Below, in pieces: positions 32,648 through 40,321 of a stretch of DNA of 64,000 bases; the first letter of the stretch is position 1; the number at the start of each line of letters is the position of its first letter. Source of the stretch: Bradyrhizobium arachidis. Its GTDB lineage: Bacteria; Pseudomonadota; Alphaproteobacteria; Rhizobiales; Xanthobacteraceae. The position numbers and the translations under genes are program-made. Under the pieces are notes generated by a model. That model was not told where the DNA came from. It saw nothing but the letters and a program-made list of their open reading frames with translations, and made no database searches. Location: assembly GCF_024758505.1 (NCBI RefSeq), contig NZ_CP077970.1, positions 4,712,001-4,776,000 of the forward strand. Direction: 5' to 3'.

Positions 32648-32750
32648 TCGGCCCAACAGCGGGGGGCGGGAGGTGTTCCTATTTGGCCCGCCCTAAAGCA
32701 CCCGCCAACACTTTCTGTCGGCGCTTGGAGATGGGCACTGCAGCTTGCGT

Positions 32751-32909
32751 TCAATTATTACGCTTCGCCCGCCAGCCATATTCCTGGTGTGGAATCGTGG
32801 CGGTGATATCGACATCTCTGCCGGCCGTCAGACGCCAGGCCGCCACCCCGAAGCACAGGGTCAGGGTCAAGGCGATGGCAAGCAGAAGTATCGAGACGAA
32901 ATGGCTCAC
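32751..32909 (-). CDS. Small single-pass membrane protein (GTG start)
   Basis: 52 residues from GTG 32909 with GGAG ten bases upstream. VSHFVSILLLAIALTLTLCF and GVAAWRLTAG form one hydrophobic helix followed by a short soluble tail, RDVDITATIPHQEYGWRAKR. The abrupt hydrophobic/polar boundary argues for a real gene. Function unknown. Confidence 0.55.
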   Translation of the reverse strand: MSHFVSILLLAIALTLTLCFGVAAWRLTAGRDVDITATIPHQEYGWRAKRNN

Positions 32910-33008
32910 GCGGGTACGCTCCACAATTTGAAACTACGAGGGGAGAGCGAACACGAGTTGCTGATTCGAAAAATGCAGGCGCGCTGACCTAGAGGCGGAT
33001 TTCCCCAT

Positions 33009-33056
33009 CAGTCATATGATCAGTCACTTGGTCAGTCACATGATCAGTCACTTGGG
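33009..33056. repeat. Four tandem 12-bp repeats
   Basis: CAGTCATATGAT, CAGTCACTTGGT, CAGTCACATGAT, CAGTCACTTGGG. The last unit overlaps the stop of the small gene at 33048-33206. Confidence 0.85.
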
Positions 33057-33206
33057 CGCGAAAGCGCTGACGAGCCCGATCGTGATCGGCACCAGCGCAA
33101 CGACAGTCCACAGGGCGGGCGAGCTGGAGGACAGGCCGGCGACTAGTATCCAGACACCGAAGCCCACAATGGCTGCCGAGATCGCGTAGGCGATTGCTCT
33201 TTGCAT
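33048..33206 (-). CDS. Small two-helix membrane protein
   Basis: 52 residues from ATG 33206: MQRAIAYAISAAIVGFGVWI, LVAGLSSSSPALWTVVALVP, ITIGLVSAFAPK. Two hydrophobic helices with a short Ser-rich turn; no charged residue in the membrane parts. Its 3' end lies inside a 12-bp tandem repeat. Function unknown. Confidence 0.6.
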   Translation of the reverse strand: MQRAIAYAISAAIVGFGVWILVAGLSSSSPALWTVVALVPITIGLVSAFAPK

Positions 33207-33302
33207 CGGCCGATCCCCAAGCAACAAAGGATCGATTGACCTTTAGGACTCGCCGCGGGCGAGAACGTTCCTATTTGGTCAAAATCACCATGCGCGCTCA
33301 GA

Positions 33303-33506
33303 TCAGCCGATCTCATCTTCCCAGACGTGTGTCCGGCACTGCTCGCACTGCAGAAGACGAACGTTCTTGCTCTCGTGCGGATCGAACAGCGACAGCACAA
33401 AGTGCAGAATCGACGAGCAAGACGGACAAGACGAGTGATCCGACCTGGTCGGTGGATTGCTGGTCGTGGCTGATCCCAATTTCGCTGCGGCTGCACGGTG
33501 AGTCAT
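33303..33506 (-). CDS. Small zinc-ribbon protein
   Basis: 67 residues: CPSCSSILHFVLSLFDPHESKNVRLLQCEQCRTHVWEDEIG contains CxxC and CxxC separated by about 26 residues. The spacing and FDPHES...LQCEQC resemble IEPESPSMDLHMFRCAVC in the gene at 36381, so the two are relatives. Probably binds one zinc. Function unknown. Confidence 0.75.
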   Translation of the reverse strand: MTHRAAAAKLGSATTSNPPTRSDHSSCPSCSSILHFVLSLFDPHESKNVRLLQCEQCRTHVWEDEIG

Positions 33507-33761
33507 GATCGCCCCATCATTGGATTTGGCGAAAAGCCCGACGATCCCTTAACCCTCCTGAGGACCGCCGGGCGCTTCGCCAGTATCATTAGCTATCGAA
33601 ACGCTGCAAAGTCTGAGTGGTTGGCGGCGGGACTGTCGGTCAGGTACCCGACACTCAATCCGCATGGGAAGGTTGCGAAAATTTTGGCTTGTCGGAACTG
33701 AAGCAGGATGACAGCCCCCAGTCTGCTTCAGTCAGGGTCTCGGCACGCGCGAGGCGCTCCC

Positions 33762-33775
33762 TTGATCTGGATCAA
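33762..33775. promoter_or_regulatory. FNR/FixK-type box
   Basis: TTGATCTGGATCAA, an exact TTGAT-N4-ATCAA palindrome. No obvious gene starts at the expected distance on either strand. Confidence 0.55.
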
Positions 33776-33923
33776 GGGTCCCTGCGGCTGAATATCTCAG
33801 CTTGATGCGGAGTGCACTGTCACCGAAATGACCCGCACCTCGTCGGGCCAGCGGTCGCTCTGCGAGGATGCGCACCGCCAGCGGCTTGCGACGCATGCTC
33901 GTCGGCTGCGACGGCAAGAAATG

Positions 33924-33957
33924 AAGCCCGTCGGCTCCCGGGTCGGCGGGCTTTTTT
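33924..33957 (+). terminator. Rho-independent terminator
   Basis: AAGCCCG and CGGGCTT frame an inner TCGGC/GTCG-type stem, followed by TTTTTT. On the other strand it follows the stop of the gene at 33960-34172 and may serve that as well. Confidence 0.75.
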
Positions 33958-33959
33958 GG

Positions 33960-34172
33960 TTAGCTGTCTCGGCAGGAAATGCCGAAGTTGTCGCAGGTGA
34001 TCGCAAAGGCTTCTCTCGCCTTGGCGTCCTCGAAGCAAAAGCGCGCGCCGATGTCGGCGCGGTCGGTATGCCACTCCACTTTATGTTCCTTGGCGATGCG
34101 TGAAGCTTCGCCGCGTAGCAGGTCCAGTTTTCTTCCCGCAGCGAAAACGATTAGACAATTTTCCTTTGGCAT
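33960..34172 (-). CDS. Small hypothetical protein
   Basis: 70 residues from ATG 34172, nine bases after GGAGG. MPKENCLIVFAAGRKLDLLRGEASRIAKEHKVEWHTDRADIGARFCFEDAKAREAFAITCDNFGISCRDS reads as a small alpha/beta protein with several Cys. No recognised domain. The stop is followed by a hairpin terminator. Cytoplasmic. Confidence 0.75.
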   Translation of the reverse strand: MPKENCLIVFAAGRKLDLLRGEASRIAKEHKVEWHTDRADIGARFCFEDAKAREAFAITCDNFGISCRDS

Positions 34173-34353
34173 TATGCCCGTCCTCCAATGTCAATCCGGA
34201 CGCAATAACCTGCCGCTGCTTTGCGGAAGGACAATATGAATTAAATCACAATTTATTCTGATTCTGTTAATGCCGTCGACATTAAAATGTTGCAGATAAG
34301 TGCGAATGGTTTATTGTGCAACCTATTTTAGAGTAATTAATTCGGAGCAACCA

Positions 34354-34587
34354 GTGCCAGCAGCCATTAAATCGATCGTTTCCGCTTATGTACGTTTGGA
34401 GAATCGGCGAGCCCTGGAGGATATGCGAGAGCTTCGGCGCCATTTGCTGGGAACACTAGAGGCCACATCCAGGATCGACCCGGCCCAATCTCGAGATTCT
34501 GTACTTGAGGACCTCCGAGTGATCGAGGATGGACTGCAGCAGCTCCCGGCGCCACCGGCAACGACACCTGAGAACGAGGGGCGTTGA
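34354..34587 (+). CDS. Small helical protein, paralogue of 16232-16450
   Basis: 77 residues from GTG 34354, which follows GGAG by six bases; an upstream GTG at 34300 would extend it with residues not found in the paralogue. VPAAIKSIVSAYVRLENRRALEDMRELRRHL matches the gene at 16232. The second part, SRDSVLEDLRVIEDGLQQL, is again helical. It lies in a locally AT-rich stretch. Confidence 0.75.
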   Translation: MPAAIKSIVSAYVRLENRRALEDMRELRRHLLGTLEATSRIDPAQSRDSVLEDLRVIEDGLQQLPAPPATTPENEGR

Positions 34588-34851
34588 ACTCAGGCAGCAT
34601 AACGTTTTCAGCGCGCAAAGTGGGATCGGGACAATTCAGCCACGAATCGGGCTTAGTCCGACTTTCGGCCAGACCTCACGGGCCAAGGGGGAATGGTCGG
34701 GCCCGACGCGCGTCGTCCGGACACGGTCTCGCGTTGGGCCTTTCCCATGGATTGCCGAGACGACCCCGTCCAATCTGCTTTCCGCGGTTGAATCTTCGCT
34801 TGGTCCATTCAGACCTTTGCTTTTGACCCGATCTCGACGGCGAAGCCCCAG

Positions 34852-35016
34852 CTATTTCTTCAGGATCAATCCCATCTCCCGCGCCACACGCTTTACCGAT
34901 CCAGTGTGCCGGCCGAGGGCTGCCGCAATAGCCGACGCTCCGACGCGTCGACGTGCCATGGCCGAAAGCTTCTTTCGCTCGGCATCGGTCCATTCCTTCG
35001 GCTTCGATGATTTCAT
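34852..35016 (-). CDS. Small HTH (SANT/GcrA-like) protein
   Basis: 54 residues from ATG 35016 (an ATG four codons earlier is also possible): MKSSKPKEWTDAERKKLSAMARRRVGASAIAAALGRHTGSVKRVAREMGLILKK. The WTxAExxxLxxMAxxxxxxxxIAxxLGRxxxSVxxxAxxxGL pattern is the helix-turn-helix of GcrA-type and transposase-type DNA-binding proteins. Probably binds DNA. Confidence 0.72.
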   Translation of the reverse strand: MKSSKPKEWTDAERKKLSAMARRRVGASAIAAALGRHTGSVKRVAREMGLILKK

Positions 35017-35282
35017 TTCCGAGATCATCGAGAAGGCCAGCCGGAATCGGTATTGGGAAATTTGCGGGTGGCGACTCCTGACGGATTGATGCTGGCCGGA
35101 GGCTGTATCCGATTTGCTCGCTGTACACGCGCTAATTGAGAATGTTCTATTCGCGCCGGCAGTCACAACTCGCGCGCGTATGCGGCATAGTCGCACCTAG
35201 GTTGCTTTTCTTTGTGCAACATCTGCGCAGGGTATCTAATGATGGTTGAACTCTAAAGGTTCAGCATTTGGGGTTTATGGTC

Positions 35283-35525
35283 ATGCGCCACCCTTCGAGG
35301 CGACGACACCCCGAGAAACGCAAGCCACCCTTCAAGTGGGTCGTCGTGTATGGAGGCATGTCCGTTGAGTGCAGGGACGAGGCCGGCGCGAAGAAATTGG
35401 CGGCCAAGCTCCGCCGGAAAGGTTACCGGCTGGCGGCTCGAACGGCGGATGGCGTATCGCCCTCCTGGCGAATCGATCCCGAGGAGCTGGACGAGTGGCT
35501 GAGCCGGGAAACGAAAGCTCGTTGA
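35283..35525 (+). CDS. Small basic hypothetical protein
   Basis: 80 residues from ATG 35283, nine bases after GGGG: MRHPSRRRHPEKRKPPFKWVVVYGGMSVECRDEAGAKKLAAKLRRKGYRLAARTADGVSPSWRIDPEELDEWLSRETKAR. A basic N-terminus is followed by a compact alpha/beta core. Function unknown. A GGCCGGCC...GGGCC hairpin lies about 50 nt downstream. Confidence 0.65.
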   Translation: MRHPSRRRHPEKRKPPFKWVVVYGGMSVECRDEAGAKKLAAKLRRKGYRLAARTADGVSPSWRIDPEELDEWLSRETKAR

Positions 35526-35575
35526 AGGAGGCGGTCTGGCAGGCCGCCTGTGCCGGATAAGGCGGGGAGAGACAA

Positions 35576-35601
35576 GGCCGGCCGGTTCACGCTGGCGGGC
35601 C
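35576..35601. repeat. GGCC...GGCC hairpin, copy 3
   Basis: GGCCGGCCGG, TTCACG, CTGGCGGGCC. It contains the TTCACG core shared with 21256 and 31504. Possible terminator for 35283-35525. Confidence 0.68.
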
Positions 35602-35675
35602 CCGACATCACCTTGGCTTTTGCCGATTCTGCAGATTCATTTGCAACAACCATTGCGTGGCCGGATTAGCCCCGC

Positions 35676-35915
35676 ATGGCGGAGTCGTTTGGCACCGAGT
35701 TCACTATCGTGGAAGTGTCTGCACGGGATGGGTCTGCCGGAGAGCTCTGGATTGCGCTAGCTAAGCCAGCCGAGGCCCTGACATTGGTGCTCGCCGCAGC
35801 GCCGGAAGGTTGGAACGGCGAAGTTCTAGTGATCCCCATGACCGCAAAGCAGCAGGAATTGTTTGAAGCGCTTAACCTGAAGCCAGGCGATGTCTGCAGA
35901 CTGACATCGCGCTAA
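35676..35915 (+). CDS. Small hypothetical protein
   Basis: 79 residues: MAESFGTEFTIVEVSARDGSAGELWIALAKPAEALTLVLAAAPEGWNGEVLVIPMTAKQQELFEALNLKPGDVCRLTSR. No strong ribosome binding site but good protein-like composition, with the acidic alternating pattern of a small beta/alpha fold. Function unknown. Confidence 0.6.
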   Translation: MAESFGTEFTIVEVSARDGSAGELWIALAKPAEALTLVLAAAPEGWNGEVLVIPMTAKQQELFEALNLKPGDVCRLTSR

Positions 35916-35983
35916 GGCTGCCTCAGTTGGCGGACCTCCCGGATAGTTATGCACTCTTCTGCCGCGGCCTGACGCTGCCTGCG

Positions 35984-36208
35984 CTATCTGGTGAAACCGG
36001 GGTCTAGAAGCTTCACAGTCGAAATCGGCCACTTGCCGTCGTGGCCACCGATCGAGATCCGGAGCCCATGCACCTCGTCAAGGAAGACGTGATCAACCGT
36101 CCCCGCCTTACCGTCGGTCAGGATAACACCCTTGCCGATTAGCTCCCTCTCAGCAGCATGAAGTTCTCGAAGGATGTTCGTCGCTCGTTTGGTCCAGTCA
36201 TCGGACAT
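35984..36208 (-). CDS. Small hypothetical protein
   Basis: 74 residues from ATG 36208: MSDDWTKRATNILRELHAAERELIGKGVILTDGKAGTVDHVFLDEVHGLRISIGGHDGKWPISTVKLLDPGFTR. A helical start and a beta-rich end with GTVDHVFLDEVHGLRISI, a motif found in other small Bradyrhizobium proteins. Function unknown. Confidence 0.7.
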   Translation of the reverse strand: MSDDWTKRATNILRELHAAERELIGKGVILTDGKAGTVDHVFLDEVHGLRISIGGHDGKWPISTVKLLDPGFTR

Positions 36209-36380
36209 GGTCACACCATACCCGGCCGGCGATTGAGTGAAGATCAGTCAGAGCGGCAGATGCATTGAGGCTATCGCCGCTTTGCACGAGTCAGTGCGCC
36301 AACCGTCCCTGTCGAGCTCGACCCTGAAACCTTCCGGCAGCCGCGGCGTCCTCGCCTTCGGTCACGACTCGCAGCGCGGG

Positions 36381-36659
36381 TTACTTCGCTGGGTGCAAAT
36401 CGCCTTGAAGCCAGCGGCCATTGGAGTGCGTGGGATCTTCATGCGCTGCAACGGTCGTAAATGCGTGATTGCAGACAGCGCATCGAAACATGTGCAAGTC
36501 CATGCTTGGGCTTTCCGGCTCGATGCTGACGAGCATCATCTGGGCCTTGCACCTCGGACAGAGGGGGCGCGCAAATGGAGCCGGTGGAATGGGCCGCGCT
36601 AATTTGGCGGCCCACCGTTGTTCGAATTTTCTTTCGAGGTCCGTAGGGATCGCGCTCAT
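36381..36659 (-). CDS. Small zinc-ribbon protein
   Basis: 92 residues from ATG 36659: MSAIPTDLERKFEQRWAAKLARPIPPAPFARPLCPRCKAQMMLVSIEPESPSMDLHMFRCAVCNHAFTTVAAHED. CPRC and CAVC pairs 22 residues apart make a likely zinc ribbon, related to the gene at 33303. Function unknown. Confidence 0.75.
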   Translation of the reverse strand: MSAIPTDLERKFEQRWAAKLARPIPPAPFARPLCPRCKAQMMLVSIEPESPSMDLHMFRCAVCNHAFTTVAAHEDPTHSNGRWLQGDLHPAK

Positions 36660-36964
36660 GATCCGCACTCCGGGGTTCGCGGTCCTGCCCCGGTGCTATC
36701 GCCTCAACGCTCGTCGCGCCCTAAAGGTCCAAACAGCACCAGCGGAACCATGCCCACCGGCTGAGGCGGTGAACACAGGGCCTGCCGGTTCACGCTAACA
36801 GAGCAGGCGACGTCGCCCGAGGAGCGCGCCGGCCTTGAGATCATGGCCGGCAACTACCGCGCGGCGTTGCTCGATCATCAGGCCCGCAATCGATTTGCCA
36901 ACACAGTGCCCACACGAGGCTTTTTCAGATTGTTGGCTCTTTGGATTAAGTCTTTGATTTTGTT
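36660..36964. other. Gap next to the tRNA-Lys gene
   Basis: Nothing convincing is coded in these 305 nt. They contain a decayed copy of the TTCACG hairpin near 36775-36805 and, next to the tRNA, an AT-rich stretch that would be the transcript end of the tRNA. Confidence 0.4.
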
Positions 36965-37040
36965 TGGTGAGCGCGCTGGGGCTCGAACCCAGGACCCCGT
37001 GATTAAAAGTCACGTGCTCTACCGGCTGAGCTACGCGCTC
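36965..37040 (-). tRNA. tRNA-Lys (anticodon TTT)
   Basis: Read on the minus strand it begins GAGCGCGTAGCTCAGC, has anticodon stem and loop TGACTTTTAATCA with anticodon TTT, the T arm GGGTTCGAGCCC, and ends CGCGCTC plus ACCA, so the CCA is encoded. GAGCGCG pairs with CGCGCTC in the acceptor stem. It lies at the right end of the strip of small accessory genes. Confidence 0.97.
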
Positions 37041-37403
37041 CCATGGTCAGGATGGCCTGCGAATAGATCGCCATCGCAACCGGGTTTTTCCAGAGCATGT
37101 CTTGCCGCCACGGTGACGTCGCGGGGAAAACGGAAGACCTTTTTCCGGATCATGCCTTCGGCCCGCGCTGTGTAGGGGCGCAGGCCGCCAAGGTCAATAG
37201 TGCAGGAGGTTGCCTGACACAGCAGCAGACCTGCGGATTTTCCTGCCGTCCCCGAGGCTTAGGGCGAAATTCTCAAGCATCCACCCCGCGAACCATCCAC
37301 GGCCGTCAGCGCGATGAGATCGGGTTGAATCGTCATCGCGCTTAGCTCTTTGTTTGAGCATGATCTTTTCGGAAAACCGCTGCACACTTTTCCGGATCAT
37401 GCT
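37041..37403. other. Gap upstream of tRNA-Lys, mostly repeat
   Basis: No gene is supported. A decayed copy of the GAGCATG...GATCATGC element occupies about 37085-37165 and a good copy 37324-37406. The tRNA promoter must lie in the first part. Confidence 0.5.
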
Positions 37404-37406
37404 CTA
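37324..37406. repeat. Dispersed repeat (GAGCATGATC...GATCATGC), copy 2
   Basis: Near-identical to 32210-32294, including GTTGAATCGTCATCGCGCTT and the facing GAGCATGATC / GATCATGC arms. It ends on the ndvB stop codon and may form its terminator hairpin. Confidence 0.85.
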
Positions 37407-40079
37407 GTTCGTCACCTCGCGACGCACCTCGCTGGCCACCGGCTGCGAGGAGCCGGCTGACGTCGGCAGTGCGACCGGGCGCAGCCCAATCAGCTCGGCG
37501 GAGCGGATCGCGCTGTCGCGCCAGAACTGGAACGAATTGATGCGGCTGAGCTCGAGGATCGCGATCGCCACCGCCGCGAGGAACGGCAGGCTCTGCAGCA
37601 CCAGCACCGCGGCGTAGATGTAGATCTCGGTGATCTGCTTGTAGCTGTTGGTGGCGATCAGGACGCCGGCGCCGATCAGGAGGAGGGCCGCGATGACAGC
37701 CTCCCAGAACGCCTGGAACTCGATCGACATCCGCGACAGGCCGCCTTTCGAGGTGCGGGCGAAGGCGAGGTGCTCGGTGATCAGGCCCTGCGCCACCGCG
37801 CGCGACACCGTCCATTGCACGCTCATCGCCGCGATCATGGCGCCCAGCATCTGGCCGGGTTTTATCGCGACACGCAGGCGGTACATCGACAGGAAGTGCA
37901 CGAGCGAGACGATGAAGGCGGCGATGATCGGCAGCGTCAGGATCTTGTCGGGGATGGCGATGTCGGCAAAGGCGACGATCGGCACCCAGATGAGGTTGAG
38001 CAGGGCCACGACCACGCCGAGGCTTTCGGCCCCGAGCCAGTTCAGCCAGCCCAGCGAATATTCGCGCTTCTGGTCCGGCGTCAGCCGGCTCGCGCCGGGC
38101 AGGAACCGCCGCCAGTGCTTCTTGACGATCTGGAAGCCGCCATAGGCCCAGCGATGGCGCTGCTTCTTGAAGGCCTCGTAGGTGTCGGGCAACAGACCCT
38201 GGCCGTAGCGACCGTTGGTGTAGTGGGTGACCCAGCCGAGTTCCTGGATCGCAAGGCCGAGATCGCTGTCCTCGCAGATGGTGTCGCTCGACCAGCCGCC
38301 GGCCATGTCCATCGCGGCGCGGCGGATCAGGCACATCGTGCCGTGCACGATGATGCCGTTGAACTCGTTGCGCTGGACCATGCCGATGTCGAAGAACCCT
38401 GCATATTCGCCGTTCATGATGTAGTGCATGATCGACAAATCGCCGTCGCGGTGCTCCTGCGGCGCCTGCACCAGGCCGACACGCGGATCGTTGAAGGCCG
38501 GCACGAGATCCCTGAGCCAGTCGGGCTCGACGACATAGTCGGCATCGAGGATGCCGATGATCTCGGCATCGACGGCGGTGCGGTCCATCGCGATGCGGAG
38601 CGCGCCGGCCTTAAAACCCTGGACCTTCTCGGCGTTGATGAACTTGAAGCGCTCGCCCAGCGCGCGGCAGTGATCCTGGATCGGCTGCCAGAAGGCGGGG
38701 TCGGGCGTGTTGTTGATGATGACGACGCATTCGTAGTTCGGGTAGTTGAGCCGCGCGAGCGCGTCGAGCGTCTGCTTGAGCATGTCGACCGGCTCGTAAT
38801 AAGCGGGGATGTGGATCGACACTTTGGGGAAATAGGTCGGGCCCGCCTCGGTCGTCACCTCGGCGATCCTGGCCTTGGTCAGCAGGCGGCGCGGCGGCTT
38901 GCCGAAGGCGACCGCTGCGATCTCCTCGATCCGCGCCATCGCGATGAGGACGAGTGGAACGAGAAGGATCATGCCGAGCGTCAGCGCGAAGGCCGAGCCG
39001 AACACGAAGTAGTGCCCGTTCCAGAAGGCGAACACGGTCGCCACCCAGGCGCCGACACCGTTCGCGGTGGCAGCCAAGAGGAAGGTCTGCCGTGCGGTCG
39101 GTTGCGACAGCCGCAGGATCGGCAGCGACAGCAGGATGCCGACCAGCAGCGCAATGGTCGCGAGCTTCCAGTAGTCCGGATTCACCACCGGGCCGGTCCA
39201 GGCGAACTTCGGCTCACGCGCGGCGGTGTAGATGCCCCAATAGGGACCGACGCCGCCTTCGACGAATTTCCAGGGCTGATCGATGGCTTCGACGATGTTG
39301 AATTCCATGCCGATGGACTCGGCGCGGCTGACGAAGTTGCGCAGCGTCACCGCCTGCCGGAACGGCCCAGGAATCGCGTCCTTCAGATTATAGCCCGCCG
39401 AAGGCCAGCCGAACTCGGCGATCACGATGCGCTTGCCCGGGAAGGCGTCGCGCAGCTTCTGATAGATGATCATCGCCTGGTCGACGGCCTGCGTGTCGGA
39501 AAAGCCTTCCCAGTAGGGCAGGATGTGCGCGGCGATGAAGTCGACCGAGGAGGCGAGCTCGGGATGCTCGAGCCAGATGTTCCAGATCTCGCCGGTGCTC
39601 ACGGGCACGTTGACCGAGGACTTGACCTTCTTGATCAGCTCGATGAGCTCGTCGACCTTCTGATCGCCGCGGTAGATCGTTTCGTTGCCGACGAAGATGC
39701 CGTTGACGTTGCTGTTGCGCTTGGCGAGCTCAATGGCGGCGTCCATTTCGCGCTTGTTGCGGTCGGGATCCTTGTTGATCCAGCCGGCAACCGTGACCTT
39801 CATGCCGAACTCGTTGGCGATGGCCGGCACCAGCTCATTGCCTTCGCCGGACGAATAGGCGCGGACGGCGCGCGTCGTCGTCGACAGCGTCTTCAAATCG
39901 GCGCGAATCTTCTGCGGATCGGTGGTGAGGTCGGTGACGTGGTGCGGTTCGAACGGCGTATAGGAAAGGCTCGGCAGGATGCCCTTGAACTCGGGGGCGG
40001 GGATCTTCTCCTGCAACAAACCCCAGATGCCCGCATGCAATGCGGATACGAACAAGACTACGGCGACGACGGCACGCAT
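37404..40079 (-). CDS. ndvB: Beta-glucan synthase: GH17-like domain fused to family-2 glycosyltransferase
   Basis: 891 residues. An N-terminal membrane segment precedes a GH17-like glucanosyl domain with both catalytic Glu (VGNETIYRG about residue 130, AEFGWPSAG about 225). After three membrane helices comes a cytoplasmic processive GT2 domain: HIPAYYEP, ILDADYV, TICEDSDLG and QRHRW (the D, D, D, QxxRW set), then a group of C-terminal helices. This layout matches the Bradyrhizobium NdvB type that makes cyclic beta-(1,3),(1,6)-glucans from UDP-glucose, needed for osmoadaptation and effective nodulation. The partner ndvC is nearby at 41067. A dispersed repeat abuts the stop codon. Confidence 0.92.
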   Translation of the reverse strand: MRAVVAVVLFVSALHAGIWGLLQEKIPAPEFKGILPSLSYTPFEPHHVTDLTTDPQKIRADLKTLSTTTRAVRAYSSGEGNELVPAIANEFGMKVTVAGWINKDPDRNKREMDAAIELAKRNSNVNGIFVGNETIYRGDQKVDELIELIKKVKSSVNVPVSTGEIWNIWLEHPELASSVDFIAAHILPYWEGFSDTQAVDQAMIIYQKLRDAFPGKRIVIAEFGWPSAGYNLKDAIPGPFRQAVTLRNFVSRAESIGMEFNIVEAIDQPWKFVEGGVGPYWGIYTAAREPKFAWTGPVVNPDYWKLATIALLVGILLSLPILRLSQPTARQTFLLAATANGVGAWVATVFAFWNGHYFVFGSAFALTLGMILLVPLVLIAMARIEEIAAVAFGKPPRRLLTKARIAEVTTEAGPTYFPKVSIHIPAYYEPVDMLKQTLDALARLNYPNYECVVIINNTPDPAFWQPIQDHCRALGERFKFINAEKVQGFKAGALRIAMDRTAVDAEIIGILDADYVVEPDWLRDLVPAFNDPRVGLVQAPQEHRDGDLSIMHYIMNGEYAGFFDIGMVQRNEFNGIIVHGTMCLIRRAAMDMAGGWSSDTICEDSDLGLAIQELGWVTHYTNGRYGQGLLPDTYEAFKKQRHRWAYGGFQIVKKHWRRFLPGASRLTPDQKREYSLGWLNWLGAESLGVVVALLNLIWVPIVAFADIAIPDKILTLPIIAAFIVSLVHFLSMYRLRVAIKPGQMLGAMIAAMSVQWTVSRAVAQGLITEHLAFARTSKGGLSRMSIEFQAFWEAVIAALLLIGAGVLIATNSYKQITEIYIYAAVLVLQSLPFLAAVAIAILELSRINSFQFWRDSAIRSAELIGLRPVALPTSAGSSQPVASEVRREVTN

Positions 40080-40321
40080 CGCGGGCTAAACCACTTGGGG
40101 CTGAGATGGCAGCGAAGCGGATCCGACCCCGAGATCCGACCGTGTCCGCGGCAAATGGAGCATAACTCTGCCACGCCTTTTAACAACTGTTATGACGCCA
40201 AGTCCTTCAAAGGGATGTCCTTTTAAAGGCACGCCGCTTTACGGCGTAGCGTCGCGGGCGCGAGCAGTGCCAACCGCGTCTATGGCCGATCGTTCCTGAA
40301 CGGCAGGTGAAACAATCGCGG

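Larger units (their letters stand above)
33507..33959. other. Gap with an FNR-type box and a hairpin terminator
   Basis: I see no convincing protein gene. A weak open frame starts at 33498. It contains TTGATCTGGATCAA (33762-33775) and, 150 nt later, a rho-independent terminator (33924-33957) pointing right. Those two could define a short anaerobically induced RNA. Confidence 0.45.

Noticed and set aside
33009..33056. A CRISPR array at the 12-bp repeats
   Set aside because: Units are contiguous without spacers and too short.
33498..33701. A 67-codon frame MSHDRPIIGFGEKPDD...
   Set aside because: Overlaps the start of the zinc-ribbon gene on the other strand, lacks a binding site and has no recognisable feature.
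36795..37013. A 72-codon minus-strand frame overlapping tRNA-Lys
   Set aside because: Its first third is the tRNA gene itself, so it cannot be a normal gene.
36965..37040. tRNA-Lys as an attachment site with a second att copy in the window
   Set aside because: I looked for a repeat of the tRNA 3' end across 31-37 kb and elsewhere and saw none, and no integrase gene is present.
37770..40226. An 818-codon open frame on the plus strand
   Set aside because: It is antisense to ndvB, whose glycosyltransferase and GH17 motifs are unambiguous. Long antisense frames are usual at this GC content.
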